A DNA stretch of 64,000 bases from Leclercia pneumoniae. Its GTDB lineage: Bacteria > Pseudomonadota > Gammaproteobacteria > Enterobacterales > Enterobacteriaceae. Numbering within the stretch: position 1 is the first letter of the stretch; every line of letters begins with the position of its first letter. Of this stretch, positions 27,602 through 37,952 are shown one piece after another. Under the pieces are notes generated by a model. It was not told the DNA's origin, made no database searches, and saw nothing but the letters and a program-made list of their open reading frames with translations. The stretch is from assembly GCF_017348915.1 (NCBI RefSeq), contig NZ_CP071383.1, positions 3,534,001-3,598,000 on the forward strand, given 5' to 3'. Made by a program: the position numbers and the translations under genes.

Positions 27602-27630
27602 TTTACTTGCGTGACAATCACATTTATAAA
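27602..27630 (+). promoter_or_regulatory. Sigma-70-like promoter for the divergent MFS gene
   Basis: TTTACT (27602-27607), a 17-bp spacer and TATAAA (27625-27630) form a plausible promoter with a weak -35, as expected for an activated gene. The predicted start is near 27637, 15 bp before the MFS start codon. No transcript evidence is available. Confidence 0.45.
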
Positions 27631-27651
27631 AAATCAATCAATAAGGCGAGC

Positions 27652-28866
27652 ATGATGACGGCAAGATGGCAAGGTACGATAGCACTGTTATTGCTAATTA
27701 TTATTTCGTATGTCGACCGGGTTAATATTTCGGTGATGATTTTAAACCCGGAGTTCGCCGAACACTTTCAGTTAAATGAAAACAGAATGTTACAGGGAAT
27801 GCTAATGACATGCTTTCTGCTGGGCTATGGTTTTTCCGCGTTACTCTTAACGCCGGTTATTGAAAGCAAACTCCATTATCGCCAGGGGTTGTTAATGAGC
27901 ATTGCCATCTGGGCAGCGGTGTGTGCCATTTCACCGCTGCTCGGCTCGCTGATGGGGATGCTCATCGCGCGGGTGATTTTAGGCGTTGCCGAAGGGCCAC
28001 TCTTTTCGCTGAAAACCCGCTTTATCAGCGATAACTTCTGCGCGGAGGAGATCGGCAAACCCAACGCTGTCACCGCGCTGGGCGTTTCGCTGGGGCTGAC
28101 GGTGGGCTTTCCGCTGATTACCTGGCTGATGGCGCACCTCGGCTGGGCCGGATCGTTTTATGCCCTGGCAGCGATCAACCTGGTGCTGGGCGGCGGTGCG
28201 ATCTGGCATTTTCTGCCCGCGCCGCGCGAGGTGACGACCATCCAAAAACCGGGTTTTATGCAGACCTTTACCCTCGCCTGGCATACGCCACTGCTCGGCC
28301 TGATCCTGCTGGTTGAAATCGCCACGCTGAGCTATCTCTGGGGTAGCAGCGCATGGCTCCCCGCCTGGCTGCGCGATGAGCATCACTTCTCGCTGCACGC
28401 GACCGGGCTGCTTGCCGCGGTCCCCTTCCTGTTAAGCCTTGGCTCAAAATTTCTCGGCGGCGTACTGCTCGACAAAATGCGCCCGGAGCAGGCCCCGGTG
28501 CTGTTTGTGGTGGGCGGCTTGCTAACGGCGTTGTCCGTCATCGCGCTGATGCTGAGTCACCAGCCGCTGTGGCTTGCGCTGTTTATGCTCTCGGCAAATA
28601 TCTTCTGGGGACTTCAGGGGGCGGCCATTCCTGCGGTGATTCAGCATCACGCGGCGCGAGAAGCGGTCGGTAGCGCCTACGGAATTATTAATGGGATCGG
28701 CAATCTCTGCGCCGCCTTTATTCCGCTGCTGATGGGGATGGTGATGAAATCGATGGGGTCGGTGAGCTCAGGCTTTCCGGTGCTGGTGGTGTCGCAGGCG
28801 ATCACCCTGCTGGCGGGGGGAGTGTTGCTGCTGCGCATGCGTCGCACAGCAGCACTCAGCGCGTAA
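27652..28866 (+). CDS. MFS transporter (ACS-like), divergent from the catabolic operon
   Basis: A 404-residue 12-helix permease from the ATG at 27652 (MMTARWQGTIALLLLIIISY), preceded by AAGG. A longer in-frame start at a TTG (27607) overlaps the promoter and is unlikely. YVDRVNISVMILNPEF in helix 1 and GVAEGPLFSLKTRFISDNF are ACS-family features, shared with the operon's other MFS protein. It probably imports the substrate of the pathway under control of the three dyads. It ends 3 bp from the convergent speB gene. Confidence 0.88.
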   Translation: MMTARWQGTIALLLLIIISYVDRVNISVMILNPEFAEHFQLNENRMLQGMLMTCFLLGYGFSALLLTPVIESKLHYRQGLLMSIAIWAAVCAISPLLGSLMGMLIARVILGVAEGPLFSLKTRFISDNFCAEEIGKPNAVTALGVSLGLTVGFPLITWLMAHLGWAGSFYALAAINLVLGGGAIWHFLPAPREVTTIQKPGFMQTFTLAWHTPLLGLILLVEIATLSYLWGSSAWLPAWLRDEHHFSLHATGLLAAVPFLLSLGSKFLGGVLLDKMRPEQAPVLFVVGGLLTALSVIALMLSHQPLWLALFMLSANIFWGLQGAAIPAVIQHHAAREAVGSAYGIINGIGNLCAAFIPLLMGMVMKSMGSVSSGFPVLVVSQAITLLAGGVLLLRMRRTAALSA

Positions 28867-28869
28867 AGG

Positions 28870-29790
28870 TTATTCGCCCTTTTTCGCCGCCTGGATGTAA
28901 AGCATTTCCAGCGCCAGGGTCGCCGCGGCCAGCGCGGTGATCTCGGACTGATCGTAAGCCGGCGCGACTTCCACCACGTCCATGCCCACGATGTTCAGAT
29001 CTTTCAGGCCGCGCACCAGCTTGATGGCGCGGTCAGAGGTCAGCCCGCCGATGACCGGCGTACCGGTACCCGGTGCAAACGCCGGATCCAGACAGTCGAT
29101 ATCAAAGGTCAGGTACACCGGCATATCGCCAACGATCTGCTTCACCTGGGCGATGATGTCATCCACGCCGCGATCGTTCACCTGGCAGGCATCCAGCACG
29201 GTGAAACCGTTGTCTTTGTCGAACTCGGTGCGGATACCGATCTGCACGGAATGGTTCGGGTCAATCAACCCTTCTTTCGGCGCGGTGAAGAACATGGTGC
29301 CGTGGTCAAATTCACAGCCGTTTGCGTATGTGTCGGTATGCGCATCGAAGTGCACCAGCGCCATTTTACCGAAGTGTTTAGCGTGGGCGCGCAGCAGCGG
29401 CAGGGTCACGAAGTGGTCGCCACCGAAGGAGAGCATGCGCTTACCGGCAGCCAGCAGCTTCTCGGCGTGAGCCTGCAGCTTTTCGCTCATCTCACGCGCG
29501 TCGCCGAAGGCATACACCAGATCGCCGCAGTCCACGACGTTCAGGCGCTCACGCATGTCGAAGTTCCACGGGAAACGGTGATGTTCCCAGGCAAGGTTAG
29601 TGGAGACCTGACGGATCGCCGCCGGGCCGTGACGGCCACCCGCGCGACCAGAGGTCGCCATATCAAATGGCACCCCGGTGATCACCCACTCCGCGTCACT
29701 GTCGTACGGCTGGAAGTTCATCGGAAGGCGTAAAAAACCAAACGCGTTAGATACCAGAGAGTTATCGTACTGATGACCTAAGGTGCTCAT
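28870..29790 (-). CDS. speB: Agmatinase SpeB
   Basis: Mn-dependent ureohydrolase that converts agmatine to putrescine and urea. The 306-residue length is that of the E. coli enzyme. The metal-binding motifs are [10 protein letters not shown] at about 124-133, HFDAHTDTY at about 149-157 and [14 protein letters not shown] at about 229-242. It lies after speA on the same strand with a terminator and a REP element between, so it probably has its own promoter. In E. coli its other neighbour is loiP, which is now 16 kb away. Confidence 0.97.
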   Translation of the reverse strand: MSTLGHQYDNSLVSNAFGFLRLPMNFQPYDSDAEWVITGVPFDMATSGRAGGRHGPAAIRQVSTNLAWEHHRFPWNFDMRERLNVVDCGDLVYAFGDAREMSEKLQAHAEKLLAAGKRMLSFGGDHFVTLPLLRAHAKHFGKMALVHFDAHTDTYANGCEFDHGTMFFTAPKEGLIDPNHSVQIGIRTEFDKDNGFTVLDACQVNDRGVDDIIAQVKQIVGDMPVYLTFDIDCLDPAFAPGTGTPVIGGLTSDRAIKLVRGLKDLNIVGMDVVEVAPAYDQSEITALAAATLALEMLYIQAAKKGE

Positions 29791-29818
29791 GTCCTGACCT
29801 CATTTAACGTCGATGTTT

Positions 29819-29872
29819 AAAAAAGATGAAAAAAAATCCCCTCCGCGTCGTTAAACCCGACGAGGAAGGGAT
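29819..29872 (-). terminator. Terminator between speA and speB
   Basis: Two nested stems (AATCCC with GGGATT, and CGTCG with CGACG) are followed on the minus strand by a long T run. It should end most speA transcripts before speB. Confidence 0.65.
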
Positions 29873-29939
29873 TGATTCGTAAATCGCATATTGGGGCGAA
29901 TTATCGCCGGTAATCCATACGGGTTCAAGTGAGTATAGC

Positions 29940-30043
29940 ATCCTGCCGGAGGGCGCCTTCGCCTTATCGGGCCGACATTCCCGGGCCCGATAAACGGGCA
30001 TCACACGCCCGGCGGTCTGTTACCCTCTCCCACAGGGAGAGGG
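29940..30043. repeat. REP/BIME-like palindromic cluster after speA
   Basis: A classic REP-like unit (GCCGGAGGGCGCCTTCGCC, then TTATCGGGCC) is followed by an inverted partner (GGGCCCGATAAACGGGC). A short CCCTCTCCC-ACA-GGGAGAGGG hairpin is at 30023-30043. Such elements bind gyrase or IHF and protect mRNA ends in enterobacteria. The last hairpin belongs to the family repeated across this window. Confidence 0.75.
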
Positions 30044-30051
30044 AGGTTCAC

Positions 30052-32028
30052 TTACTCGTCTTCCAGATACGTATAGCCGTACAGACCCGCTTCAAACTCT
30101 TCCAGGAACTGCTGCTGGAGCTGATCGTCCAGACCGGTGTTCTTCACCTGATCGCGGAACTGGGTCAGCAGTTTTTTCGGATCCAGCTGGACATACTCCA
30201 GCATATCGGCCACGGTATCGCCCTCGTCAGAGAGCTCTACTTCTACATTGCCATCCGGGAAGACAAAGACATCCACCGCCTCGGTATCCCCGAACAGGTT
30301 GTGCATGTTACCGAGGATCTCCTGATACGCCCCGACCATGAAGAAGCCCAGCATTGGCGGGTTCTCCGGATCGTACTCCGGCATTGGCATGGTAGTGGCG
30401 ATCCCGTCACCGTCGATGTAGTGATCGATGGCACCGTCTGAGTCACAGGTGATATCGAGCAGCACCGCACGGCGCTCAGGTACCTGATCCAGCCCTTCCA
30501 GCGGCAGGACCGGGAACAGCTGGTCAATACCCCATGCGTCCGGCATCGACTGGAACAGCGAGAAGTTGACGTACATTTTGTCCGCCATCCGCTCCTGCAG
30601 TTCGTCGATAATCGGGCGGTGCGCACGGTTGCTCGGATCGAGCTGCTTCTGCACTTCGTGGCACATGTTCAGATAAAGCTGCTCTGCCCAGGCACGCTCT
30701 TGCAGGCTGTACGCCCCGGATGAATAGCCGATATGAATATCATGCAGGTCCATCTGGCTATCGTGCAGCCATTCACGCAGCGAACGACGCGTGCTCGGCT
30801 CGTGCATCTCTTGCCAGGTTTCCCACATGCTCTGCAGCGCACGCGAGGCATCTTCCGCCGGCGCGGTCGCTTCGGTGTATTCGTTGCGCTCAACGCCGAT
30901 AATGTTCGAGACCAGCACCGTATGGTGTGCGGTAACGGCACGACCCGATTCGGTGATCACGGTCGGGTGCGGCAGACCGTGCTCATCACACGCATCGCCA
31001 ATCGCCCAGATGATGTTGTTAGCGTATTCGTTAAGGCCATAGTTCACCGAGCAATCCGACTGGGAGCGCGTACCTTCGTAGTCCACGCCCAGGCCGCCGC
31101 CCACGTCAAAGCACTGAATGTTCACGCCCAGCTTATGTAGCTCAACGTAGAAACGGGCCGACTCGCGCACGCCGGTGGCGATGTCGCGGATGTTAGCCAT
31201 CTGCGAACCGAGATGGAAATGCAGCAGCTGAATACTGTCCAGACGACCATGCTCACGCATGATCTCTACCAGCTGCAGCACCTGGTTTGCCGCCAGGCCA
31301 AATTTGGATTTCTCGCCGCCGGAGGACTGCCATTTGCCGGAGCCCTGAGACGCCAGACGGGCACGCACGCCAAGACGCGGTACCACGTTAAGGCGCTCGG
31401 CCTCTTCCAGCACGATAGCGATTTCGGACATCTTCTCAATGACCAGATAGACCTTGTGGCCCATCTTCTCGCCAATCAGCGCCAGACGGATGTATTCGCG
31501 GTCTTTATAGCCGTTACAGACGATCACCGAGCGGGTCATGCCCGCATGCGCCAGTACCGCCATCAGCTCGGCTTTAGAGCCAGCTTCCAGCCCCAGCGGT
31601 TCGCCGGAGTGGATAAGGGATTCAATAACGCGGCGATGCTGGTTAACCTTGATCGGATAAACCAGGAAATAGTCGCCGTTGTAACCGTAGGATTCACGGG
31701 CGCGTTTAAACGCGGCGTTAATGGAACGCAGACGGTGTTGCAGGATCTGCGGGAAGCAGAACAGAGCAGGCAGACGCTGTCCCTGCGCTTCACGTGCTTT
31801 CACCAGTTGGGCGAGATCGACGCGCGCTTCCGGTACGTCAGGATCCGGGCAGACGCTGATGTGACCCAGTTCGTTGACGTCGTAGTAGTTGTTACCCCAC
31901 CACGTAATATTGTATGTGCGCAGCATCTTGCTGGCTTCCTGGGAGCTCATCGCAACCTCCTGCATAGAACGTAGTACACCCTGTTCGCCTGCTGACGAAG
32001 GCGAAAATGAAGACATGTCGTCAGACAT
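30052..32028 (-). CDS. speA: Biosynthetic arginine decarboxylase SpeA
   Basis: PLP-dependent decarboxylase (alanine racemase-like fold III) that makes agmatine from arginine, the first step to putrescine by this route. From the ATG at 32026-32028 ([12 protein letters not shown]) it is 658 residues, as in E. coli. GAGG lies 6 bp upstream, whereas the in-frame TTG four codons earlier lacks support. The PLP lysine is in [10 protein letters not shown] at about 124-133, and [10 protein letters not shown] at about 311-320 binds the phosphate. The yqgB stop codon overlaps its ribosome site, so translation may be coupled. Confidence 0.97.
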   Translation of the reverse strand: MSDDMSSFSPSSAGEQGVLRSMQEVAMSSQEASKMLRTYNITWWGNNYYDVNELGHISVCPDPDVPEARVDLAQLVKAREAQGQRLPALFCFPQILQHRLRSINAAFKRARESYGYNGDYFLVYPIKVNQHRRVIESLIHSGEPLGLEAGSKAELMAVLAHAGMTRSVIVCNGYKDREYIRLALIGEKMGHKVYLVIEKMSEIAIVLEEAERLNVVPRLGVRARLASQGSGKWQSSGGEKSKFGLAANQVLQLVEIMREHGRLDSIQLLHFHLGSQMANIRDIATGVRESARFYVELHKLGVNIQCFDVGGGLGVDYEGTRSQSDCSVNYGLNEYANNIIWAIGDACDEHGLPHPTVITESGRAVTAHHTVLVSNIIGVERNEYTEATAPAEDASRALQSMWETWQEMHEPSTRRSLREWLHDSQMDLHDIHIGYSSGAYSLQERAWAEQLYLNMCHEVQKQLDPSNRAHRPIIDELQERMADKMYVNFSLFQSMPDAWGIDQLFPVLPLEGLDQVPERRAVLLDITCDSDGAIDHYIDGDGIATTMPMPEYDPENPPMLGFFMVGAYQEILGNMHNLFGDTEAVDVFVFPDGNVEVELSDEGDTVADMLEYVQLDPKKLLTQFRDQVKNTGLDDQLQQQFLEEFEAGLYGYTYLEDE

Positions 32029-32036
32029 TGCGAACC

Positions 32037-32168
32037 TCAACTCTTACTAAAAAGTGTAAAACAGTTGACTACTATCGCAGCGTTAAACTGCGATAACAAC
32101 CCATTAACCGACCAGTTTTCCAGCACAGAATGCTGGAAGCCGGGCCGTGCGACCGGTTTCTTGTTCAT
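32037..32168 (-). CDS. yqgB: Small protein YqgB
   Basis: A 43-residue frame from the ATG at 32166-32168 to the TGA at 32037-32039. It reads [18 protein letters not shown] and ends [16 protein letters not shown]. It resembles E. coli YqgB at both ends, with the shared LLSQF and [10 protein letters not shown] core. It lies directly before speA, and its stop codon sits inside the speA ribosome site. E. coli YqgB has been linked to an acid-adaptation phenotype as far as I recall. A role as a leader that tunes speA translation is also possible. Confidence 0.85.
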   Translation of the reverse strand: MNKKPVARPGFQHSVLENWSVNGLLSQFNAAIVVNCFTLFSKS

Positions 32169-32685
32169 ATCATTGTAAAACACGTAACCGAACTAAGTAT
32201 GACAAGGTTCGGCGAAACCACGAGAAAACTCTTGTATTAACAAGAGCGCCCTTGTTCAGACTTCACAAAGCGTAACCGGCCCTGGAATCCTGAGAAGCGC
32301 CGAGATGGGTATAACATCGGCAGGTTTGCAGAATAGATTTGTAGAGAACGGGGAGTGCACTCCGGCCAGAAAGGCGGGACTGACAAGGCAGAAAACGACG
32401 GTTCATTATCTTGAATCACCTCCACGGGCGCCCCGAAAGACAGACCCACAAGCCAAAGCGAAAAGTTCACTGCTTAACCCGGCTGGAAGTGGCGTCCCGA
32501 TGAGATCATCGAGCGCTATTATGTCGAAGCCGTGCGCGGCGTTTTATACCGAGAAGATGGGTAAAAAGCAAAATATAAATATGCGCATTGCCAGTGGTGT
32601 CCTGAAAAATTTCCAGTCGGGTTTTCAACGTAGTGGGAGCTATCTCAAAAAAAGCTGGAAATGGGGCGAAGAAGTGACCTAAAAT
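32169..32685. other. Long gene-poor divergent region between yqgB-speA and metK
   Basis: About 520 bp with no gene I can support. A plus-strand frame of up to 125 codons crosses it but has no ribosome site, no recognisable motif and odd composition. The stretch must contain the yqgB-speA promoter. I see no clear riboswitch fold. Confidence 0.5.
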
Positions 32686-32709
32686 AGCCGTCCAGATGTT
32701 AATCCATCC
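32686..32709. promoter_or_regulatory. MetJ operator (three adjoining met boxes) upstream of metK
   Basis: Three contiguous 8-mers, AGCCGTCC, AGATGTTA and ATCCATCC, match the met box AGACGTCT at 6, 5 and 4 positions. Tandem weak boxes are normal for MetJ. E. coli metK has a very similar array at the same place. MetJ with S-adenosylmethionine should repress metK here. Confidence 0.65.
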
Positions 32710-32828
32710 ATACTGATTAACACTCAGACTGCCAGTGTCACTACCTGCACGTTCTGGCGGAAAACTCCGCTATAACGACCTCACACGACAGTTTGAGCTA
32801 ACTAAATTCTCCTTAGGTGAAATAAAAC

Positions 32829-33983
32829 ATGGCAAAACACCTGTTTACGTCCGAGTCTGTATCAGAAGGACATCCTGATAAAATTGCTGACCAAATCTCC
32901 GATGCGGTGCTGGATGCGATCCTGGAACAGGATCCAAAAGCCCGCGTGGCATGTGAAACCTATGTCAAAACCGGCATGGTTCTGGTTGGCGGTGAAATCA
33001 CCACCAGCGCATGGGTTGATATCGAAGAGATCACCCGTAACACGGTGCGTGAAATCGGCTATGTGCATTCTGATATGGGCTTTGATGCCAACTCCTGCGC
33101 CGTACTGAGCGCGATTGGCAAACAGTCTCCTGACATCAACCAGGGCGTTGACCGTGCTGACCCGCTGGAACAGGGCGCGGGCGACCAGGGCCTGATGTTC
33201 GGCTATGCGACCAACGAAACCGACGTGCTGATGCCAGCACCTGTGACTTACGCCCACCGTCTGGTGCAGCGTCAGGCTGAAGTGCGTAAAAACGGCACCC
33301 TGCCGTGGCTGCGCCCGGATGCGAAAAGCCAGGTAACTTTCCAGTACGATGACGGCAAAATTGTTGGCATCGATGCGGTTGTTCTCTCCACCCAGCACGC
33401 GGAAGATATTGATCAGAAATCCCTGCAAGAAGCGGTGATGGAAGAGATCATCAAGCCCGTTCTGCCGACCGAATGGCTGAACTCCGCGACCAAATTCTTC
33501 ATCAACCCGACTGGCCGTTTCGTTATCGGTGGCCCAATGGGTGACTGTGGCCTGACCGGTCGTAAAATTATCGTTGATACCTACGGCGGCATGGCTCGTC
33601 ACGGCGGCGGCGCGTTCTCCGGTAAAGACCCGTCTAAAGTTGACCGTTCCGCAGCGTACGCGGCACGTTATGTGGCGAAAAACATCGTTGCCGCTGGCCT
33701 GGCTGACCGCTGTGAGATTCAGGTTTCCTACGCAATCGGCGTGGCTGAACCGACTTCCATCATGGTGGAAACCTTCGGTACCGAAAAAGTGCCTTCCGAA
33801 CAGCTGACTCTGCTGGTGCGCGAGTTCTTCGACCTGCGTCCATACGGCCTGATTCAGATGCTGGATCTGCTGCACCCAATCTATAAAGAGACCGCAGCAT
33901 ACGGTCACTTTGGTCGCGAACATTTCCCATGGGAAAAAACCGACAAAGCAGCCCTGCTGCGTGACGCAGCCGGTCTGAAATAA
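32829..33983 (+). CDS. metK: S-adenosylmethionine synthetase MetK
   Basis: Makes S-adenosylmethionine from methionine and ATP in the cytosol. The 384-residue length is that of E. coli MetK. Family motifs are [18 protein letters not shown] at about 12-29, [12 protein letters not shown] at about 117-128 and the phosphate loop [19 protein letters not shown] at about 259-277. Start ATG and AGGTG ribosome site are clear. A MetJ operator lies about 120 bp upstream and a strong terminator follows. Confidence 0.98.
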   Translation: MAKHLFTSESVSEGHPDKIADQISDAVLDAILEQDPKARVACETYVKTGMVLVGGEITTSAWVDIEEITRNTVREIGYVHSDMGFDANSCAVLSAIGKQSPDINQGVDRADPLEQGAGDQGLMFGYATNETDVLMPAPVTYAHRLVQRQAEVRKNGTLPWLRPDAKSQVTFQYDDGKIVGIDAVVLSTQHAEDIDQKSLQEAVMEEIIKPVLPTEWLNSATKFFINPTGRFVIGGPMGDCGLTGRKIIVDTYGGMARHGGGAFSGKDPSKVDRSAAYAARYVAKNIVAAGLADRCEIQVSYAIGVAEPTSIMVETFGTEKVPSEQLTLLVREFFDLRPYGLIQMLDLLHPIYKETAAYGHFGREHFPWEKTDKAALLRDAAGLK

Positions 33984-34000
33984 ACGACCGACCTCTCTTC

Positions 34001-34028
34001 AAGGCCAGCCTCGCGCTGGCCTTTTTTT
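34001..34028 (+). terminator. Terminator of metK
   Basis: Stem AAGGCCAGC/GCTGGCCTT is followed by a run of seven T residues, 18 bp past the metK stop. Confidence 0.92.
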
Positions 34029-34248
34029 ATCGTCCTGCCCTGGCTTTATGACGTTTTCAACACGATATGAAACCGCTTACATCACCTGTCATCGGCAGCG
34101 CTTTCAGAATATTCTCTTTGCATGAATCCCTTTCTTCTGCTGTTACATCCCCTTTAGGTTAAGTCTGAAACTGGCGCAAATACGATGCGCATCAACTATT
34201 TTAACTCTATATTTTCAAAGTCTTAATTTACTTTACGATCGCGATCTG

Positions 34249-34264
34249 GTGTAACCGATTACAC
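34249..34264. promoter_or_regulatory. GalR/GalS operator upstream of galP
   Basis: GTGTAACCGATTACAC fits the gal operator consensus (GTGNAANCGNTTNCAC) at every fixed position. It lies 85 bp before the galP start and abuts a CRP site. GalR and GalS control galP in E. coli. Confidence 0.85.
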
Positions 34265-34267
34265 CAA

Positions 34268-34283
34268 TGTGACCTGTATCACA
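34268..34283. promoter_or_regulatory. CRP site upstream of galP
   Basis: TGTGA-CCTGTA-TCACA is a perfect match to both halves of the CRP consensus with the right 6-bp spacer. It lies 4 bp from the gal operator, consistent with joint control of galP by cAMP-CRP and GalR/GalS. Confidence 0.85.
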
Positions 34284-34348
34284 TAACTTCACGATCTAAT
34301 AACCTACCCTTTACATCGATAAAATTGATAACCCAACTGGAGGGCATA

Positions 34349-35746
34349 ATGCCTGACAATAAAAAACAGGGGCGTACGTCCAATAAAGCCATGACGTTTT
34401 TCGTCTGCTTCCTTGCAGCCCTGGCAGGATTGCTATTTGGCCTGGATATCGGCGTCATTGCCGGTGCATTACCCTTCATCACCGATGAATTCAAAATTAG
34501 TGCCCACACCCAGGAGTGGGTAGTGAGCTCAATGATGTTTGGCGCCGCTGTGGGCGCCGTCGGCAGCGGCTGGCTCTCTTTCAAACTCGGGCGTAAAAAG
34601 AGCCTGATGATTGGGGCGATCCTCTTCGTGGCCGGTTCACTCTTTTCAGCCGCCGCACCCAATGTGGAAGTGCTGATCCTCTCCCGCGTATTACTGGGTC
34701 TGGCGGTAGGGGTAGCCTCTTATACCGCCCCGCTCTACCTCTCTGAAATAGCGCCGGAAAAAATCCGTGGCAGCATGATCTCTATGTATCAATTGATGAT
34801 TACCATCGGTATCCTCGGTGCCTATCTGTCCGATACCGCGTTCAGCTATAGCGGCGCATGGCGCTGGATGCTGGGCGTCATTATCATCCCGGCGATTCTG
34901 CTGTTGATCGGGGTCTTCTTCCTGCCGGATAGCCCGCGCTGGTTCGCCGCAAAACGCCGCTTCCACGATGCGGAACGGGTGCTGTTACGTCTGCGAGACA
35001 CCAGCGCCGAGGCCAAAAATGAACTGGAAGAGATCCGCGAAAGTCTGAAGGTAAAACAGTCCGGCTGGGCGCTGTTTAAAGAGAACAGCAACTTCCGTCG
35101 TGCCGTCTTCCTGGGGGTATTGCTCCAGGTCATGCAGCAGTTCACCGGTATGAACGTCATCATGTATTACGCGCCAAAAATCTTTGAACTGGCGGGTTAT
35201 ACCAACACCACCGAGCAGATGTGGGGAACGGTGATCGTCGGGCTGACTAACGTGCTGGCGACCTTTATCGCCATCGGCCTGGTTGACCGCTGGGGCCGTA
35301 AACCGACCCTGACGCTGGGCTTCCTGGTCATGGCGGTAGGTATGGGCGTGCTGGGTACCATGATGCACATGGGTATCAACTCACCGACCGCGCAGTACTT
35401 TGCCGTAGCGATGCTGCTGATGTTTATCGTTGGCTTCGCAATGAGCGCCGGTCCGCTGATTTGGGTACTGTGCTCTGAAATCCAGCCGCTGAAAGGCCGC
35501 GACTTCGGTATCACCTGTTCCACCGCCACCAACTGGATTGCGAACATGATCGTCGGCGCAACCTTCCTGACCATGCTCAATACGCTGGGCAATGCCAATA
35601 CCTTCTGGGTTTATGGCGGTCTGAACGTGCTGTTCATTGTATTGACCCTGTGGCTGGTGCCTGAGACCAAACACGTCTCGCTAGAACACATCGAACGTAA
35701 CCTGATGAAAGGACGTAAGCTTCGCGAAATCGGCGCTCACGACTAA
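34349..35746 (+). CDS. galP: Galactose:proton symporter GalP
   Basis: Twelve-helix MFS sugar porter in the inner membrane that brings in galactose and glucose with protons. From the ATG at 34349 ([15 protein letters not shown]) it is 465 residues with TGGAGGG upstream. The frame also opens eight codons earlier, but E. coli GalP starts at the chosen ATG. Sugar-porter signatures include [15 protein letters not shown] at about 32-46, FKLGRKKSL near 82, PDSPRW at about 195-200, DRWGRKP near 310 and PETKH near 443. Operators for GalR/GalS and CRP lie upstream. Confidence 0.97.
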   Translation: MPDNKKQGRTSNKAMTFFVCFLAALAGLLFGLDIGVIAGALPFITDEFKISAHTQEWVVSSMMFGAAVGAVGSGWLSFKLGRKKSLMIGAILFVAGSLFSAAAPNVEVLILSRVLLGLAVGVASYTAPLYLSEIAPEKIRGSMISMYQLMITIGILGAYLSDTAFSYSGAWRWMLGVIIIPAILLLIGVFFLPDSPRWFAAKRRFHDAERVLLRLRDTSAEAKNELEEIRESLKVKQSGWALFKENSNFRRAVFLGVLLQVMQQFTGMNVIMYYAPKIFELAGYTNTTEQMWGTVIVGLTNVLATFIAIGLVDRWGRKPTLTLGFLVMAVGMGVLGTMMHMGINSPTAQYFAVAMLLMFIVGFAMSAGPLIWVLCSEIQPLKGRDFGITCSTATNWIANMIVGATFLTMLNTLGNANTFWVYGGLNVLFIVLTLWLVPETKHVSLEHIERNLMKGRKLREIGAHD

Positions 35747-35755
35747 TCTTCAAAC

Positions 35756-35781
35756 GGGGAGGATGGCTATTGCGCCTCCCC
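35756..35781 (+). terminator. Hairpin after galP
   Basis: GGGGAGG (35756-35762) pairs with CCTCCCC (35775-35781). The T tract is poor, so this may be a weak terminator or an mRNA-stabilising stem. Confidence 0.4.
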
Positions 35782-35806
35782 GCCTCCCGCTTTATGCTCT
35801 GCCCCT

Positions 35807-36304
35807 ATGAAAACACCCCGTCTTCCCATCGCTATCCAGCAAGCCGTTATGCGCAGCCTGCGGGAAAAACTCGCCCAGGCCAACCTGAAACTGGGGCGCA
35901 GTTATCCGGAACCGAAGCTGGTTTATCAGCAGCGTGGCACCTCGGCTGGTACCGCATGGCTTGAGCCATACGAGATCCGCCTTAATCCGGTGCTTATGAT
36001 GGAAAATCAGCAAGCCTTTATCGATGAAGTGGTGCCGCATGAACTGGCCCATCTGCTGGTCTGGAAACATTTCGGGCGCGTTGCCCCGCACGGTAAAGAG
36101 TGGAAATGGATGATGGAGAGCGTCCTCGGCGTCCCGGCGCGCCGCACCCACCAGTTCGAGCTGGATTCTGTACGCCGTAATACCTTCCCCTATCGCTGCG
36201 CGTGCCAGCAGCATCAGTTGACCGTACGCCGCCATAACCGGGTGGTGCGCGGTGAAGCGACTTACCGCTGCGTAAAGTGTGGCGAGGCGCTAACCGCAGA
36301 ATAG
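35807..36304 (+). CDS. sprT: SprT family zinc protein
   Basis: A 165-residue zinc-metallopeptidase-like protein of the SprT family, related to the eukaryotic Spartan DNA-protein crosslink proteases. The HELAH motif is at about 78-82. A zinc ribbon at the C-terminus is shown by CACQQHQ and CVKCGE. In E. coli SprT is associated with the bolA phenotype. Gene order galP-sprT-endA is conserved. Confidence 0.95.
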   Translation: MKTPRLPIAIQQAVMRSLREKLAQANLKLGRSYPEPKLVYQQRGTSAGTAWLEPYEIRLNPVLMMENQQAFIDEVVPHELAHLLVWKHFGRVAPHGKEWKWMMESVLGVPARRTHQFELDSVRRNTFPYRCACQQHQLTVRRHNRVVRGEATYRCVKCGEALTAE

Positions 36305-36397
36305 ACTGCGAACATTCAGGAACATTCCTGATCTGACTGATTGCATACAAGAACAACATTCGCTACGTTGCGGGCTCGTTTTACTACGGAGTTCACG

Positions 36398-37105
36398 ATG
36401 TACCGTAAATACTCTCTCGCGGTTGCCCTTCTGGCTGCCGCGGTCTCTGGTCACGCGCTGGCCGAAGGTATTCACAGTTTCTCTCAGGCCAAAACCGCCG
36501 GCGTGAAGATTAACGCCGATGTGCCCGGTGATTTTTACTGTGGCTGTAAAATTAACTGGCAGGGCAAAAAAGGGGTCGTCGACCTTGAGTCCTGTGGCTA
36601 CAAGGTTCGCAAAAACGAGAACCGCGCCAGCCGTATTGAGTGGGAGCACGTAGTCCCGGCATGGCAATTTGGCCACCAGCGGCAGTGCTGGCAGGACGGC
36701 GGACGAAAAAACTGCGCTAAAGACCCCGTCTATCGCCAGATAGAGAGTGATATGCACAATCTGCAGCCCGCGGTGGGCGAAGTTAACGGCGATCGCGGCA
36801 ACTTTATGTACAGTCAGTGGAACGGCGGTGAAGGTCAATATGGCCAGTGCGCCATGAAGGTCGATTTCAAAGAGAAAGTCGCCGAGCCGCCAGCCAGGGC
36901 ACGGGGCAGCATTGCCCGGACCTATTTCTATATGCGTGACCGCTACAACCTCACTCTTTCTCGCCAGCAAACCCAGCTGTTCAACGCCTGGAACAAGCTT
37001 TACCCGGTCTCCCCGTGGGAGTGCCAGCGCGACGAACGCATTGCAAAAGTTCAGGGGAATCACAACCCTTACGTGCAGCGCGCTTGCCAGGCGCAAAAGA
37101 GCTAA
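36398..37105 (+). CDS. endA: DNA-specific endonuclease I EndA
   Basis: Periplasmic non-specific DNA endonuclease. From the ATG at 36398 ([22 protein letters not shown] signal peptide) it is 235 residues, as in E. coli. An ACGGAG site precedes this ATG, and the 19-codon upstream extension of the frame has no signal sequence. The nuclease motif [26 protein letters not shown] and many Cys residues typical of a disulfide-bonded periplasmic enzyme are present. A long hairpin follows before rsmE. Confidence 0.96.
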   Translation: MYRKYSLAVALLAAAVSGHALAEGIHSFSQAKTAGVKINADVPGDFYCGCKINWQGKKGVVDLESCGYKVRKNENRASRIEWEHVVPAWQFGHQRQCWQDGGRKNCAKDPVYRQIESDMHNLQPAVGEVNGDRGNFMYSQWNGGEGQYGQCAMKVDFKEKVAEPPARARGSIARTYFYMRDRYNLTLSRQQTQLFNAWNKLYPVSPWECQRDERIAKVQGNHNPYVQRACQAQKS

Positions 37106-37130
37106 CCTACACTAGCGGCAACTGATTTAG

Positions 37131-37170
37131 ACAGACACGCCTTCAGGCCAGGGCCTGGAGGCGTGTCTGT
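37131..37170. repeat. Long inverted repeat between endA and rsmE
   Basis: Nineteen-base arms (ACAGACACGCCTTCAGGCC and its complement, one mismatch) flank a 2-base loop. No T run follows on either strand, so it is not a textbook terminator. It may block 3' exonuclease decay of the endA message. Confidence 0.7.
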
Positions 37171-37200
37171 ATCACCGTATGACACATGGAATTTCTGACT

Positions 37201-37932
37201 ATGCGCACTCCTCGCATCTATCACCCGGACCTGATTACCGCTGGCAGCGAAATTGCCCTCTCTGACGATGCGGCGAACCACGTCGGCCGCGTATTACGCA
37301 TGGGCGCAGGCCAGGCGATTCAGCTTTTTGATGGCTCGAATCAGGTTTTTGAGGCGGAAATTACCCGCGCGGATAAAAAAAGCGTGCTGGTGCGCGTTGT
37401 GCGCGGCGAAATGGATGATCGTGAATCTCCGCTGCATATTCACCTGGGCCAGGTGATGTCGCGTGGCGAAAAAATGGAATTCACTATCCAGAAATCGATC
37501 GAACTGGGTGTAAGCCTCATTACGCCACTTTTTTCTGAGCGTTGCGGCGTTAAACTGGATGCTGAACGGCTGAATAAGAAGCTTCAGCAGTGGCAAAAAA
37601 TCGCGATTGCCGCCTGTGAACAGTGTGGTCGCAACCGCGTCCCGGAGATCCGCCCGGCGATGGATCTCGAAGCCTGGTGCGCTGAAGAGGAGCAAGGGCT
37701 TAAGCTCAACCTGCATCCGCGCGCCAGCGCCAGCATCAATACCCTGCCGCTACCGGTTGAGCGCGTACGGTTGCTGATTGGCCCGGAAGGCGGGCTGTCA
37801 GCGGATGAAATCGCCATGACCGCGCGCTATCAGTTTACTGATATTCTGTTGGGGCCACGCGTTCTGCGTACTGAGACGACTGCACTCACTGCCATTACCG
37901 CACTTCAGGTGCGATTTGGCGATCTGGGTTGA
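37201..37932 (+). CDS. rsmE: 16S rRNA (uracil1498-N3)-methyltransferase RsmE
   Basis: SPOUT-class methyltransferase that methylates U1498 of 16S rRNA using S-adenosylmethionine. From the ATG at 37201 ([12 protein letters not shown]) it is 243 residues, as in E. coli. The N-terminal PUA-like domain is followed by the knotted methyltransferase domain with [31 protein letters not shown] and [14 protein letters not shown] shorter ribosome-site distance speaks against the ATG five codons upstream. It lies 20 bp before gshB. Confidence 0.96.
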   Translation: MRTPRIYHPDLITAGSEIALSDDAANHVGRVLRMGAGQAIQLFDGSNQVFEAEITRADKKSVLVRVVRGEMDDRESPLHIHLGQVMSRGEKMEFTIQKSIELGVSLITPLFSERCGVKLDAERLNKKLQQWQKIAIAACEQCGRNRVPEIRPAMDLEAWCAEEEQGLKLNLHPRASASINTLPLPVERVRLLIGPEGGLSADEIAMTARYQFTDILLGPRVLRTETTALTAITALQVRFGDLG

Positions 37933-37952
37933 AGCATTAACGGAGAAGAAGA

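Noticed and set aside
32305..32682. A 125-codon plus-strand frame between speA and metK
   Set aside because: No ribosome site, no domain, and it crosses the expected speA promoter region; I treat it as chance.
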